56,321 bases of DNA from JACVCS01 sp038328575 (GTDB lineage: Bacteria > Planctomycetota > Phycisphaerae > Phycisphaerales > UBA1924). This document shows positions 8,602 to 17,178 of the stretch, in pieces. Each line of letters begins with the position of its first letter. The stretch's first letter is position 1. The DNA lies in the NCBI GenBank assembly GCA_038328575.1, contig JBBQMD010000013.1, forward strand, positions 1-56,321, read 5' to 3'. The notes below the pieces were generated by a model. It searched no databases. It had not been told where the DNA came from and saw nothing but the letters and a program-made list of their open reading frames with translations. The translations under genes and the position numbers were made by a program.

Positions 8602-9417
8602 ATGCACACAACACTCCTGACAACCACCGCCCTCTTGCTGCTCGCCGGCGCGCTCGCGGGCTGCTCCACGTCTACCCCGAGTCAGGCTTCCAAGCCGGAC
8701 GCGCCCACTCCCGGCCCGACCCTCGCGCCCTGGCAACGTGCGGACCCGTTCGCGGGCCTGACGCCGGGCGACGCCAAGGTTGTTCGCGTCGGCGGCGATA
8801 TGGACGCCAACGTGTCGCGCAAGGGCGAGTCGTACGTCTTCGGGACTGCGCTGATCGATACGCCGCTGCCCGTGGGCTACCCGGCGCCGACCCCCCCGGG
8901 CGCGATCGAGTTAAAGCGGTACCCCGTCGTCCGCCGGGCGCAGGTCTCCGGCACCGTGAGCCCGGACCTGGCGACGAACTTCGCGTTCTTCCCGCTCTTC
9001 AACCACATCAAGGGCCGTCAGATCGCGATGACCTCGCCCGTCGAAGTGGACTACACCGACCTCCGCTCCCGCATCGAGCCCGGCCAACGCCCCATCGGCC
9101 CCACGGGCTGGCAGATGGCCTTCCTCTATCGCACCCCCGAGCAGGGCCCCGCGGGCACCGACCCGCGCAACAAGAACGTGGTCGTCCTGGACACCGAGCC
9201 GGTGACGGTGCTGTCGATGGGCATGCAGGGCGGATACGCGCTGGGCCAAACGACCGACGCCGTGATCCTGCTGGAACAGTGGCTGGCGGAGCACCCGCAG
9301 TGGCAGCCGCTGGGTCAGGACGCTCGGGGGTTCTTCTACAACGGCCCTGAACGACGCGACAAAGACAAGTGGGCCGAGGCCCAGATCCCAGTGCGCTTTG
9401 TCGGCGAAGGCAAATAG
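8602..9417 (+). CDS. SOUL-family heme-binding lipoprotein
   Basis: 271 aa. A lipoprotein signal peptide ends in lipobox LAGC (Cys21), so the mature protein should be lipid-anchored to the membrane. Residues ~75-265 fit the SOUL/HBP heme-binding fold: a motif like RQIAMTSPVEVDY matches the family's KIAMTxPV core, and the end GRGFFYNGPERR-like region and GMQGGY segment fit too. The family binds heme or other tetrapyrroles; physiological role in bacteria is unclear. ATG 8602 has an AGGA ribosome site 7 nt upstream. Divergent from the DUF255 gene (148-bp gap) and followed immediately by ten heptamer repeats. Confidence 0.85.
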   Translation: MHTTLLTTTALLLLAGALAGCSTSTPSQASKPDAPTPGPTLAPWQRADPFAGLTPGDAKVVRVGGDMDANVSRKGESYVFGTALIDTPLPVGYPAPTPPGAIELKRYPVVRRAQVSGTVSPDLATNFAFFPLFNHIKGRQIAMTSPVEVDYTDLRSRIEPGQRPIGPTGWQMAFLYRTPEQGPAGTDPRNKNVVVLDTEPVTVLSMGMQGGYALGQTTDAVILLEQWLAEHPQWQPLGQDARGFFYNGPERRDKDKWAEAQIPVRFVGEGK

Positions 9418-9487
9418 GCGAGTCGCGAATCGCAAGGGATAAGTCGCGAGCCGCGAGTACAGAGTCGCGAGTGCCGAGTCGCGAGCG
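9418..9487. repeat. Ten in-register heptamers directly after the SOUL gene stop
   Basis: Units GCGAGTC, GCGAATC, GCAAGGG, ATAAGTC, GCGAGCC, GCGAGTA, CAGAGTC, GCGAGTG, CCGAGTC, GCGAGCG without any register shift, starting on the first base after the TAG stop. It is degenerate but strictly 7-periodic. Confidence 0.85.
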
Positions 9488-9545
9488 ATGCTGTGGCCCA
9501 CGGCCTCCGCCCGGTATCGCGAGCGCCTGCCGAGCTTGCCTTCAT

Positions 9546-9580
9546 CTCATCGCTCAGCACTCATCACTCCGTCCTCAAAA
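9546..9580. repeat. Five heptamers (CTCATCG family)
   Basis: CTCATCG, CTCAGCA, CTCATCA, CTCCGTC, CTCAAAA. This is the reverse complement of the GAGTGCT/GAGCGAT repeats at 22713 and 35278, so the same family occurs here in the opposite orientation. Confidence 0.75.
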
Positions 9581-9585
9581 ACAGA

Positions 9586-9615
9586 CCGCGGCCCCGACAA
9601 TCATCGGGGCCGCGG
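9586..9615 (-). terminator. Intrinsic terminator of the DUF3467 gene
   Basis: Perfect 12-bp stem (CCGCGGCCCCGA / TCGGGGCCGCGG) with a 6-nt loop. Read on the minus strand it is followed by TCTGTTTTTG, giving the U-run. Lies 28 bp after the DUF3467 stop. Confidence 0.85.
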
Positions 9616-9643
9616 GGACTCACTGAGTTCAATCTGGCGTCGC

Positions 9644-9988
9644 TCAGTTGCTCAGGCGCGGGCCGCCTTCGCCACCGCTCGGGGCCGCGGGGCGCTGCGG
9701 CTGCTCAAGCGAGATCTCGCCGTTGGACTGCTCGAACTGGCGGATGACCTGCCCGAGGCTGATCGCCAGGCGCTTGGCGCCCTTCCAGTTCATCACGACT
9801 CTGTTGCTCACGTCAAACCGAAGCATGGGGCGGTTGTCCGGGGTCGGGGCTGGCATGTTAATGCCGAAGTCCAGCACAACCTCGTCCATCGTGGTCGACG
9901 TGCGAATCGTGTTCGCGTACGTCGTGGTCATCTGCGCGTCGTTGATCTGAAGCTGGACTTGCTGCTGCTGCGGTTGCTGATCGGCCAT
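9644..9988 (-). CDS. DUF3467 family protein
   Basis: 114 aa. After a Gln-rich N-terminus (ADQQPQQQQVQ) the core YANTIRTSTTMDEVVLDFG ... NRVVMNWKGAKRLAISLGQVI ... NGEI matches the DUF3467 pattern of a small cytoplasmic protein of unknown function, found widely in bacteria and archaea. ATG 9988 has AAAGG upstream with good spacing; the longer frame to 10150 is not protein-like. A single-gene unit with its own terminator. Confidence 0.85.
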   Translation of the reverse strand: MADQQPQQQQVQLQINDAQMTTTYANTIRTSTTMDEVVLDFGINMPAPTPDNRPMLRFDVSNRVVMNWKGAKRLAISLGQVIRQFEQSNGEISLEQPQRPAAPSGGEGGPRLSN

Positions 9989-10335
9989 GACAAAACCTTT
10001 CAAAGAGGATGAGAAATCCGGGTGTGTTGAGCCTTGACCGCGTGCCATCGGAGGCACACGCCGCCGCGAAGGCAGAGGATAGCCGAGCCGCGCCGACGAG
10101 GCGTTGCCGCCCCCGGCCTGGGCTTCGGCGCCCCTGGGTGCCCGGCCCACCGCTCTGGCGTCTCACGGTTCCCGGACCTGCCCGCGCTGGTTCTCGCCCT
10201 CAAGCTAGGCAAGCCCCGTGAAACCAGAGAAACCCTGCTAGCACGCGGCGTTTCCAACCTCGCGCTTTGCTCGCTGGCGGTCTGTTCTGATGCCACAGTG
10301 AAGCGTCGCTTGACCACACAAACAGGAGCTCACTC
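9989..10335. other. Divergent intergenic region, 347 bp
   Basis: Separates DUF3467 (-) from the PEP-CTERM-like gene (+). It contains the ribosome sites of both genes and GC-rich inverted segments near 10100-10160. I found no convincing promoter pair, RNA gene or small ORF with a start signal. Confidence 0.4.
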
Positions 10336-11019
10336 GTGAAGACCAGCATCATCGCCGCGATCGCCCTCTTGGGCCTCGCTGGCACCGCCAACGCCGAGGT
10401 CGTCTTCTCCGACAACTTCAGCGGCAACGCCAACGCCAATCTCACCACCGGCACGTTCGTCACCGGCGCTAACACCGGCTTTGACTTCTGGCCCATCGGC
10501 ACCAGCGGAGATATGGACGCCGGATTCTTCAGCGTCGTCAACCGCGCCCGCGATGTACACTCCCAGTTCACCACCAGCCTCGACGCGGAGAACAACCCCA
10601 ACGGCGCATACGCGATCTACAACGGCTTCTCCAACGAGAGCGGCACCGCCTACAGCGTCTTCCTCACCAACCTCATCGCTGGCGAGCAATACACCTTCTC
10701 CGTCGCGATGCTCACCCTCGCCGCCGACCCGCCCTATCCCCAGATCTCGACGATTCAGTTCTCTCAGAACGCGAACGCCCTGGGCGATGACATCACCCTC
10801 ACCCCCGTGCCCAGCGGCAGCGAAGCCTGGACCGTCTACTCCCGCACCTTCACCGCCACCGGCGAAGACGTGCTCACAATCCGCAACCTCGCGGGCGCCT
10901 CGAACGCCGGCAACGACTTCGGCCTCGATAACGTGCAGATCTCTCGCATCCCCGCCCCCGGCGCGTGCGCCATGCTCGGCCTGGGCATGCTCGGCGCCGC
11001 CCGCCGCCGACGCGCCTGA
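10336..11019 (+). CDS. Secreted protein with PEP-CTERM-like sorting tail
   Basis: 227 aa. Signal peptide MKTSIIAAIALLGLAGTANA followed by a beta-rich body (one predicted carbohydrate-binding-like jelly-roll shape: FSDNFSG, GLDNVQISRI near the end). The C-terminus IPAPGACAMLGLG...ARRRRA is a tripartite tail (Pro-Ala-Pro-Gly, hydrophobic helix, Arg cluster) like the PEP-CTERM/exosortase signals of this phylum. Start is GTG 10336 with AGGAG 7 nt upstream. The body's function is not recognised. No exosortase is in the window. A second protein with this tail is at 29489. Confidence 0.8.
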   Translation: MKTSIIAAIALLGLAGTANAEVVFSDNFSGNANANLTTGTFVTGANTGFDFWPIGTSGDMDAGFFSVVNRARDVHSQFTTSLDAENNPNGAYAIYNGFSNESGTAYSVFLTNLIAGEQYTFSVAMLTLAADPPYPQISTIQFSQNANALGDDITLTPVPSGSEAWTVYSRTFTATGEDVLTIRNLAGASNAGNDFGLDNVQISRIPAPGACAMLGLGMLGAARRRRA

Positions 11020-11095
11020 GCCGCTCGCTCGCCCACTTGTCTGCCCTGTCTCGTCAGGTACACGTCCCGAGCCGTCACGAGAAACTCTGACGCAA

Positions 11096-11122
11096 GCAAC
11101 CCCGGATCCTCTCCGGGGTTGC
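11096..11122 (+). terminator. Hairpin terminator after the PEP-CTERM-like gene
   Basis: Perfect 11-bp stem GCAACCCCGGA / TCCGGGGTTGC with loop TCCTC, 77 bp after the stop. The U-run is weak (TCGTCATT), so efficiency is uncertain. Confidence 0.5.
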
Positions 11123-11173
11123 TCGTCATTCGGCAGTCGTTGAAGCGCCAAGGGTGTGGCGACCCTTCCAAAA

Positions 11174-11258
11174 TGCCCGAGACAGGAGTTGAACCTGCAC
11201 GCCTTTAAAGGGCGACGGATTTTGAATCCGTTGCGTCTGCCAGTTCCGCCACTCGGGC
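11174..11258 (-). tRNA. tRNA-Leu (anticodon CAA)
   Basis: 85 nt on the minus strand. Acceptor stem GCCCGAG pairs with CTCGGGC, discriminator A, anticodon stem-loop ACGGA-TTCAAAA-TCCGT giving anticodon CAA (reads UUG), a class II variable arm (GCCCTTTAAAGGC) and a T loop GGTTCAACTCC. The 3' CCA is not encoded; TTTTGG follows. A TAAACT -10 element lies 11 nt upstream of G1. Confidence 0.96.
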
Positions 11259-11269
11259 CGCGAGGCCAG

Positions 11270-11275
11270 AGTTTA
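11270..11275 (-). promoter_or_regulatory. TAAACT -10 element of tRNA-Leu
   Basis: On the minus strand, 11 nt before the mature tRNA 5' end. This is a TANNNT hexamer at a gene that needs no ribosome site, which supports reading the hexamers before coding genes as -10 elements. accA has the identical TAAACT. Confidence 0.55.
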
Positions 11276-11374
11276 GCGGCCTCACTCCCCCCGGGCGTAC
11301 ACCATCGCCTCGCGCCGATCGCTCTCGCGTGGCTCGCCCCGCCCCCCCGCCCGCCCCGCCCGCGCTCCCCGGCC

Positions 11375-12370
11375 TCAGCAGCCGTTGAAGAACACGCTGA
11401 AGAACAGGTTGTAATCGCCCTCGGTCACGCCGTTGTTCGGCACGCCGCCAGTTCCGCCGGTGCCAAAGGGCGCAAGCGCCGTGCCCTGATCGTCGGAAAT
11501 ATCGCACCATGCCTGAGCATCAAAGAACCCGCTGAAGAACGCGTTGTAGTCCCCTTCGGTCACGCCGTTGTTCGGCGTAGCCGGGTTCGGCTGCGTCGGT
11601 GGGTTGATAATCGGCTCGCCCTGATCATTGGCGATATCCGCCGGGCCGCAGCGCACTGGCGCGGGCGGCGCGATGATCGCCTTGGTGATCACGGCCCGCA
11701 TGACCACGTCGCCGGTCTGCTGGAAGTTCGCCATATCAAACCACTGCGGCGTGTTGATGATCGGCGGGATCGTGCCGTACACCCAGTTCCGCGCGGGCGT
11801 GATCCCGTTGAGATCGATCGGCGTGGTCGCGCCCGCGGGGGCAGACGTGTTCTGCGCAAACGTCATCGCGAACGTGAATCGGTCGTACTCCGCCGGGATG
11901 ATGACGTTGAACGACGACAAGTCGTACTCGTTCATGTACCCATCGATCAACTGCGGCGAGAAGCCGTCCGGCGGCGCGTCCAGCGAATCGAAAATCCTCG
12001 ACGCCGTGGGCACAAACGCCGGCAGCCCCACGCGCCCCTTCCAGATCTCCAGGTTGTCATGGATCGTGCTGCCCGTATTGCCGGAGGCGGATCGCCACAG
12101 CACCTGAACGCGCAGCACTTTCGCCGGGCGATACGCCGGCGGGATCAGCAGCACCACGCCCACCTTCTCGTTGGCATCAAAGTTAAACTGCAAGCCCACC
12201 GGCACCGACACCGGGAAGTCCGGGTCCGCGACCGGGAGGTTGTCGTTCTTCAAAAGCAACTCGTCCACCGCCAACGCCGGCGTCGCCAGCGTCCCCGCGA
12301 TCAGCGCAACGCTCGCGCACCACATCGCCCTTGAGAGCGCCATTGAACGAGTCCGTAACTCAGTTGCCAT
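11375..12370 (-). CDS. Secreted GC-type dockerin-domain protein
   Basis: 331 aa. Signal peptide of ~34 residues ending ATPALA|VDE; a beta-rich body of unknown function (~35-240; NLEIWKGRVG, FTFAMTFAQN); then after CGPADIANDQG two copies of NNGVTEGDYNxFFSxFF, the second ending ...FFNGC at the C-terminus. These calcium-loop-like repeats with a terminal GC are the GC-type dockerin of Phycisphaerales and probably mediate attachment to a cell-surface or secreted scaffold; the partner is unknown. ATG 12370 is chosen for AAAGGA 6-7 nt upstream. Downstream on the same strand is the tRNA-Leu gene. Confidence 0.88.
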   Translation of the reverse strand: MATELRTRSMALSRAMWCASVALIAGTLATPALAVDELLLKNDNLPVADPDFPVSVPVGLQFNFDANEKVGVVLLIPPAYRPAKVLRVQVLWRSASGNTGSTIHDNLEIWKGRVGLPAFVPTASRIFDSLDAPPDGFSPQLIDGYMNEYDLSSFNVIIPAEYDRFTFAMTFAQNTSAPAGATTPIDLNGITPARNWVYGTIPPIINTPQWFDMANFQQTGDVVMRAVITKAIIAPPAPVRCGPADIANDQGEPIINPPTQPNPATPNNGVTEGDYNAFFSGFFDAQAWCDISDDQGTALAPFGTGGTGGVPNNGVTEGDYNLFFSVFFNGC

Positions 12371-12685
12371 GTGTGTCCTTTCAGGCCAACCGCCACGGGA
12401 AAGAGCGGGCGGCGACGGAACGTTCAAGGCGAGAACCGCCGCGAAGCCTCAAACTCAAGCCCAGCGCGAGCCAAGCCGCATCCCTATGCCAATGTATACC
12501 ACGAGCACCGGGATTTGCCCAGCGAACTCGCTGGTGGATACCCCGGATTCGCCTTCGTCCCGCCCCCGGTTGCAGCCAAACCCGCCCCGAGCCCCGAAAG
12601 GCCCGCCGCGCACGCCGCCCCTACTCCGCCTAAAGCCCGACACCTGACCCCCCTCACCCCCCCTTCACCCCCACTCACCGTCTCC
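12371..12685. other. Intergenic region, 315 bp, between rseP and dockerin gene
   Basis: Holds the candidate promoter above and, at about 12640-12700, a C-rich tract with repeating CCCCCTCA-like units running into the rseP 3' end. No RNA gene or ORF with a start signal seen. Confidence 0.4.
12493..12521 (-). promoter_or_regulatory. Candidate promoter of the dockerin gene
   Basis: On the minus strand: TGGGCA, 17-nt spacer, TATACA, about 120 nt before the start. Only partial matches to consensus. Confidence 0.3.
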
Positions 12686-14881
12686 TCACCCCCACACCAG
12701 CCGCACCACGTCGTGATATGTCACCAGCACGAACATCGACGCGATCAGCAGCAGACCCGCGATCGTCGTCACGTTCTGGAACGCCACCGACACCGGCCGC
12801 CCGGTGAACTGCTCGTAGAGCAAGAACAGGAAGTGCCCGCCATCAACAATCGGCAGCGGTAAAAAGTTCACCACCGCCAGGTTCACGCTGATGATCGCCA
12901 TGAAGAACATCAGCCAGATCAAGCCCCGGTCCGCCAGCAGCGTGCCGACGTGCGCGATGCCCACCGGCCCGCGCAGGTGCTCGACCTTGATGCTCCCCTG
13001 AAACAAGCGCGCGAACGTGATGTAGGTCTGCGTCATGGCGGTCTTGGTCTGACGCATGCCCATCGAGATCGCCTCGCCGACGGTGGATGCGTGCAGCGTG
13101 ATCTGCACCGGCTCGAGCAAGTAGTCCGAGATCGCCGCCTTCCAGCCCAGCGCGCGCAGCGCTTCGGCGTCGCCCTTCTCGCCGCCGCCAATCGTCCATG
13201 TCGTGCGTTCATCTGGCACACTCGCGTCCGCATTCACCATCACGCGTCGATGGACCAGCTCAACAACGACATCGTCCCCCACCGGCGTCTTCTTCGCCGC
13301 GCTCCGCAGCGTGCGCCACACGTCCGCCAGCGTCGTCACCGCCTCCCCATTCACCGACACAATCTGCGAGCCCACCGGCAGCCCGAGGGCCGCGCCGCTG
13401 GGCACCCCCGGCGTCACGCCATCAGCCCCCTCAACACGCGGCGACGAAGGCCACCGCCCCACGATCGCCGGAGCATTCTCTGTCTCGACACCAAAGCCAA
13501 TGCGGCCGTCAGTCACCTTGACGCCTTTCAGCGTCACGAGCTCGCGCGCACCGGTGCCGCTCGCTGCCGCCCCCTCGCCAGCAGCCTCCGCACCCGCCTT
13601 CGCGCGCCACACCACCACGTCGATCGTCCGACCATCGTGCTTGCCGATCTCATCAATCCCCTCGCGAAACGTGGGCCATTGCAGCCCGCCCAGGACCGCG
13701 AAGACGTCTCCCGCTCGAAGCCCCGCCTTCGACCCCGCGTCTTCCGTGCGCTTCACGCTCATCACCGGGGGCAGGCCCAGCACGTGGTCGATCTCAAATC
13801 GCTTTAGCGCGCTGGGGGCGAACGTCGCTTGCTGCAACTGCGGTTGCGACATGACGGACGCTTCCACGCGCCGCTCGACCGCGTTCGCCTGCGCCTCGCC
13901 CGCTCGCTCGACCACAACCTTCAGCGGCGCTCCATCGCGCGCCGAGATCGCCGCGTCCAGCTCACTCCGCGTTCGCAGCGCCTTCGAGTCGCCCACCACG
14001 CTAACGATCCGATCGCCCGGTTGAATCTCAACCAGGCCTTCCTCGCGGAACACCTTCTCCGCCTGCACACGCTGAGCGCCCGACTTTCCGCTCATCAGTT
14101 GCAGTGAGCGCTCCGGCTCCACACCCATCGACAACATCTTCGACCCCGTGTCCACCCGCGGCCTCACCGCAAACGTCAGCAACCCCTCAACGCCCGCACG
14201 CCGCACCTCCACCACCACGTCCGAACCCGGACTCGACATCGCCGACGCCACACTGATTTCGTTGAACGTGCGAACTGACTCGCCATCGACCGCGACAACC
14301 TCGTCGCCCGGGCGCAGCCCCGCAAGCGTCCCGGCTGGCCCGACTTTCACACTCGCAAACGCCGCGGGCGAGCCCGGCACCACTCGTCCCAGCACCGGCG
14401 CCTCGGTCAGCAGGCCAACGCGAAACACAATCACAAACAACACCGCGGCCGTGATGATGTTCATCACCACCCCAGCGCTGATCACGATCATCCGCTTCCA
14501 CGTCGGCGCGCTGTTGTACGAATCTCGCTCGTTCGAACGCGCCGAAGGATCCGTGTCCTCCTGCCCCAGCATTTTTACATACCCGCCCAAGGGCAGCACG
14601 TTCCAGCGATACTCCGTCGGCGACACCGCGATCGCCCCGGCGGGGTCACTGGCGCGCAGAGTGTGATACTCGCCCTCGGAGCTCCCGCGTCGCACGCCCA
14701 TGCCCTTGCGATAGCTCACGATCGCCGGCCCGAAGCCGAGCGCAAACGCCAGCACGCGGATCCCCGCCCATCGCGCCGCAAGGAAATGCCCGAGCTCATG
14801 CAGCACGATGATCAGACTGAACCCGATCATCACCAGCAACAGATCGAAGCCCGTCGTCAAGTACCAATACAACTGATCCAT
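12686..14881 (-). CDS. rseP: Site-2 (M50B/RseP-type) intramembrane zinc protease with expanded PDZ region
   Basis: 731 aa, against about 450 for E. coli RseP. Zinc motif HELGH at residues 28-32 in the first membrane helix and the second motif NFLPLPIVDGGH near residue 675, which together complete the metal site. Between them are four PDZ-like segments, recognisable by PGDEVVAVDGE, PGDRIVSVVGD, AGDVFAVLGG and VGSQIVSVNGE, where two are usual. Membrane segments occur at ~12-35, ~135-160, ~640-670 and the C-terminus. The family cleaves transmembrane anti-sigma factors and signal-peptide remnants. The start has only a weak ribosome site. dxr, cdsA and bamA, common neighbours, are not adjacent. 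Confidence 0.9.
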   Translation of the reverse strand: MDQLYWYLTTGFDLLLVMIGFSLIIVLHELGHFLAARWAGIRVLAFALGFGPAIVSYRKGMGVRRGSSEGEYHTLRASDPAGAIAVSPTEYRWNVLPLGGYVKMLGQEDTDPSARSNERDSYNSAPTWKRMIVISAGVVMNIITAAVLFVIVFRVGLLTEAPVLGRVVPGSPAAFASVKVGPAGTLAGLRPGDEVVAVDGESVRTFNEISVASAMSSPGSDVVVEVRRAGVEGLLTFAVRPRVDTGSKMLSMGVEPERSLQLMSGKSGAQRVQAEKVFREEGLVEIQPGDRIVSVVGDSKALRTRSELDAAISARDGAPLKVVVERAGEAQANAVERRVEASVMSQPQLQQATFAPSALKRFEIDHVLGLPPVMSVKRTEDAGSKAGLRAGDVFAVLGGLQWPTFREGIDEIGKHDGRTIDVVVWRAKAGAEAAGEGAAASGTGARELVTLKGVKVTDGRIGFGVETENAPAIVGRWPSSPRVEGADGVTPGVPSGAALGLPVGSQIVSVNGEAVTTLADVWRTLRSAAKKTPVGDDVVVELVHRRVMVNADASVPDERTTWTIGGGEKGDAEALRALGWKAAISDYLLEPVQITLHASTVGEAISMGMRQTKTAMTQTYITFARLFQGSIKVEHLRGPVGIAHVGTLLADRGLIWLMFFMAIISVNLAVVNFLPLPIVDGGHFLFLLYEQFTGRPVSVAFQNVTTIAGLLLIASMFVLVTYHDVVRLVWG

Positions 14882-15036
14882 AGCTCGCTTTCAGAGTGAG
14901 GCCAATCCCCACGAGGCTCATCATCGTTCGCAGACCAACCGCTGCCGGTTCGTCGGTTTCCCGCTTTGAACCTCGCGCAATCTCAGCCCACAATATCGGT
15001 CCCCGGCCCGCCGGGCTGCACGCCATCCACGAAGAA

Positions 15037-15062
15037 GGCCCGGACAGTCGCCTGTCCGGGCC
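15037..15062 (-). terminator. Hairpin terminator downstream of the thioredoxin-family gene
   Basis: Perfect 11-bp stem GGCCCGGACAG / CTGTCCGGGCC, loop of 4, 75 bp after the stop on the minus strand; followed there by TTCTTC, a modest U-run. Confidence 0.55.
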
Positions 15063-15137
15063 TCCAAAGTCTTGATCTCACCGGGCACGCCCCGCGGCTG
15101 TGAGGCGTTCACCCGATTGAGAATCATCAGCGTGATC

Positions 15138-15860
15138 TCAGTTCTTCTTCGCAGCAGCGCCGTACTTCACGCTGCAGCCATACGCCTTGGTCTCGCTCTC
15201 AGCGACGGTCTCGCCCTTGACGATGCTCTCCAGCGCGTTCCTGACGTAGTTCTTGTTGCCAGCCTTGGCCGCGGACTTGTCATTGTCGATCGCGCCGGCG
15301 TAGGCCAGCACGCCATCCTTCTGGATCACGAACATGTGCGGGGTGTTCGTCGCGCCATACGCGCGCCCCGTCTCGCCGCTCTCGTCCAGCAGGATCGGAT
15401 ACTCGATCTTCCACTTCTTCTTGATGTCGGCGTTGAGCTGCTTGCCCGCGCCCTCCTTGCCCGGCGCGCCGCTGTTGATCGCGACCCACTTCACGCCCTT
15501 GTCCTTGAACGCCTTGAAGGTGTCCGGCATCGTCGTGTTCTTCTCGTAGTGCTTCACGACGAAGGGGCACTCGGGGTTGAACCACTCGACCACGACCGCC
15601 TTGGTGTCCTTGTCAGCAAGCAGGTCCGCGAGCTTGACGATCTTGCCGTCGGTGTCCGTGAGCGTGAACTCTGGCGCCTTCTCGCCGACCCTGGCGGTCG
15701 TCGCTTTCTTGTCGTCCTTTTTGCCCTCTTTGTTGTCCTTCATCTTCTTCTCGACCGCGCCGGGCGCGCCCGAGGCCGAGATGGTGGGAACAAAGGTTGC
15801 GAAGCTGAAGGCCAAAACGCCGCAGGACAGAAGAGCCAGAACCGTGTTGCGAGACTTCAT
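15138..15860 (-). CDS. Secreted thioredoxin-fold (AhpC/TSA-like) protein
   Basis: 240 aa. Signal peptide (~1-30), a Lys/Asp-rich linker, then an AhpC/TSA-type thioredoxin fold: VGEKAPEFTLTDTDG, active site NPECPF with a single Cys98, TPHMFVIQKDG with the cis-Pro, and a late cysteine (Cys229) in YGCSVKY that probably acts as resolving residue. Expected extracytoplasmic thiol redox or peroxide activity. ATG 15860 has AAGGAG upstream; the frame extends to 16073 but that part overlaps the upstream gene's end. It follows the DsbD-alpha gene by 109 bp on the same strand, suggesting a functional pair. Confidence 0.87.
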   Translation of the reverse strand: MKSRNTVLALLSCGVLAFSFATFVPTISASGAPGAVEKKMKDNKEGKKDDKKATTARVGEKAPEFTLTDTDGKIVKLADLLADKDTKAVVVEWFNPECPFVVKHYEKNTTMPDTFKAFKDKGVKWVAINSGAPGKEGAGKQLNADIKKKWKIEYPILLDESGETGRAYGATNTPHMFVIQKDGVLAYAGAIDNDKSAAKAGNKNYVRNALESIVKGETVAESETKAYGCSVKYGAAAKKN

Positions 15861-15969
15861 CGAGAAACTCCTTGTGAAGAAACGGAAAAGACACACGTAG
15901 ACCGGATGATTCAGGCCGTCGGTCCACGCCGTCGGCCGGTCAACTGCAAATGTCCGCTCAAGGCCGCCA

Positions 15970-17028
15970 TCAGGGACCAACGCCCCCGGTTGCCGAAGGA
16001 TTGCCGCCCCCACCCCCGCCACCATCCACCGACCCCTTGGCTGGTAAGGAAGCATCGGGCGGCGCGACATCAACCGTGTAAAACTCCGAGACGATTTTCG
16101 GTTGCGTTTTCAAGCCCGGCGCCTGGGAATCCGCGCTAGCCTGGCGTGACCGACGGACCTCCAGCAACCCCGTCACGCGCCCCGCGGCCTTGTCCGCCCC
16201 GGGCTTCACCGGGTCAAACGTCAGTTCCAGCGACCCCCCGCGCGAGTTCTCACCCTGCGCGATCAGGTCGGTCGGCCCGCGCGAAATCTCTGCCGGGTAG
16301 AACGCGAGAAACGCGGAGCCCTTGGCCGTGATCGTGAGTTTGGTCGGCGACGACCAAATCGTCGTCACACCGGCGGGGAGCACACGGCCCAAGCGCGCTT
16401 GCGCGGCCTTGATCGTTTCAATGCCCTTGATGTCAGCAACCGATTTTTCCGCCACCGGAAGCTCAATTTTCAGCGTCGAGCGGCCCGGGATGCACGTCTC
16501 TTTGCAGACCAGAAACTCCAAGTCGATTTCAAGCGTCACGCGATCGCCGGGTTTGGCGGTGGAGGCGACGGTCGCGGGGATGAGCAGCGTCGCGCTCCCC
16601 TCGTAGACGTGATCGAGCAGGCCGACGCTCAAGTATCGCGTCGGAGCGGGATATTCCACCCGCTTCAGGCTGAGATTCTTGGACGGTGCAAGGTTATGAA
16701 AGATTGGGGCCACGCCGGTGTCGTTCAGCCCCGGCCAATACGTATGCCAACCCGGCGCGACATCAAGCTGTACCCCCAGCACAAACGAATCACCCGGCGC
16801 GACGGATGATTTATCGCTGATCAGGCTGGTTTTCAGGTGCTTGTTCCCGCCCGCTTCGTCCGCCGCAGGCTCGTTTGACATCGGCAAGGCCGGCGCCGTG
16901 GGCTCGGTGCCAGCGTGCGCAGGGGCCGTTTGGCCCCACGCGACGGCCGCGGCGGCGGCGGCGACGGCGAGCGACCCGCACGTCGTTATCAATAGTCTGG
17001 CCCGAGTCATGCTGAACCTGAAACCCAT
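15970..17028 (-). CDS. DsbD-alpha-domain secreted protein
   Basis: 352 aa. Signal peptide with an Ala-rich core (~15-37), then a DsbD N-terminal-type domain: PGWHTYWPGLNDTGVAP is the family signature, and LVCKETCIPG holds the redox cysteine pair. The membrane DsbD-beta and C-terminal thioredoxin parts of full DsbD are absent, so it may receive electrons from a separate membrane protein. The C-terminus is a Gly-rich tail. ATG 17028 follows AAGGAGG at ideal spacing. Upstream of the thioredoxin-family gene at 15138; likely co-transcribed. Divergent from the rhodanese-like gene. Confidence 0.87.
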   Translation of the reverse strand: MGFRFSMTRARLLITTCGSLAVAAAAAAVAWGQTAPAHAGTEPTAPALPMSNEPAADEAGGNKHLKTSLISDKSSVAPGDSFVLGVQLDVAPGWHTYWPGLNDTGVAPIFHNLAPSKNLSLKRVEYPAPTRYLSVGLLDHVYEGSATLLIPATVASTAKPGDRVTLEIDLEFLVCKETCIPGRSTLKIELPVAEKSVADIKGIETIKAAQARLGRVLPAGVTTIWSSPTKLTITAKGSAFLAFYPAEISRGPTDLIAQGENSRGGSLELTFDPVKPGADKAAGRVTGLLEVRRSRQASADSQAPGLKTQPKIVSEFYTVDVAPPDASLPAKGSVDGGGGGGGNPSATGGVGP

Positions 17029-17164
17029 GCCGGCCTCCTTGAAAACAGATTGGCGACCCCGGGAATCGATTGCGTTCACCGGTAAGTTCGTCGAATGCCG
17101 CGTCTCCGATGCACTATCACCGCTGACGATACGCCTTGGACGTGAAACGTGTTCGACGCGCCCG

Positions 17165-17170
17165 TATGCT
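17165..17170 (+). promoter_or_regulatory. TATGCT -10 element, leaderless start of the rhodanese-like gene
   Basis: TANNNT hexamer 8 nt before ATG 17179, no ribosome site. Confidence 0.45.
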
Positions 17171-17178
17171 CAGGGCGT

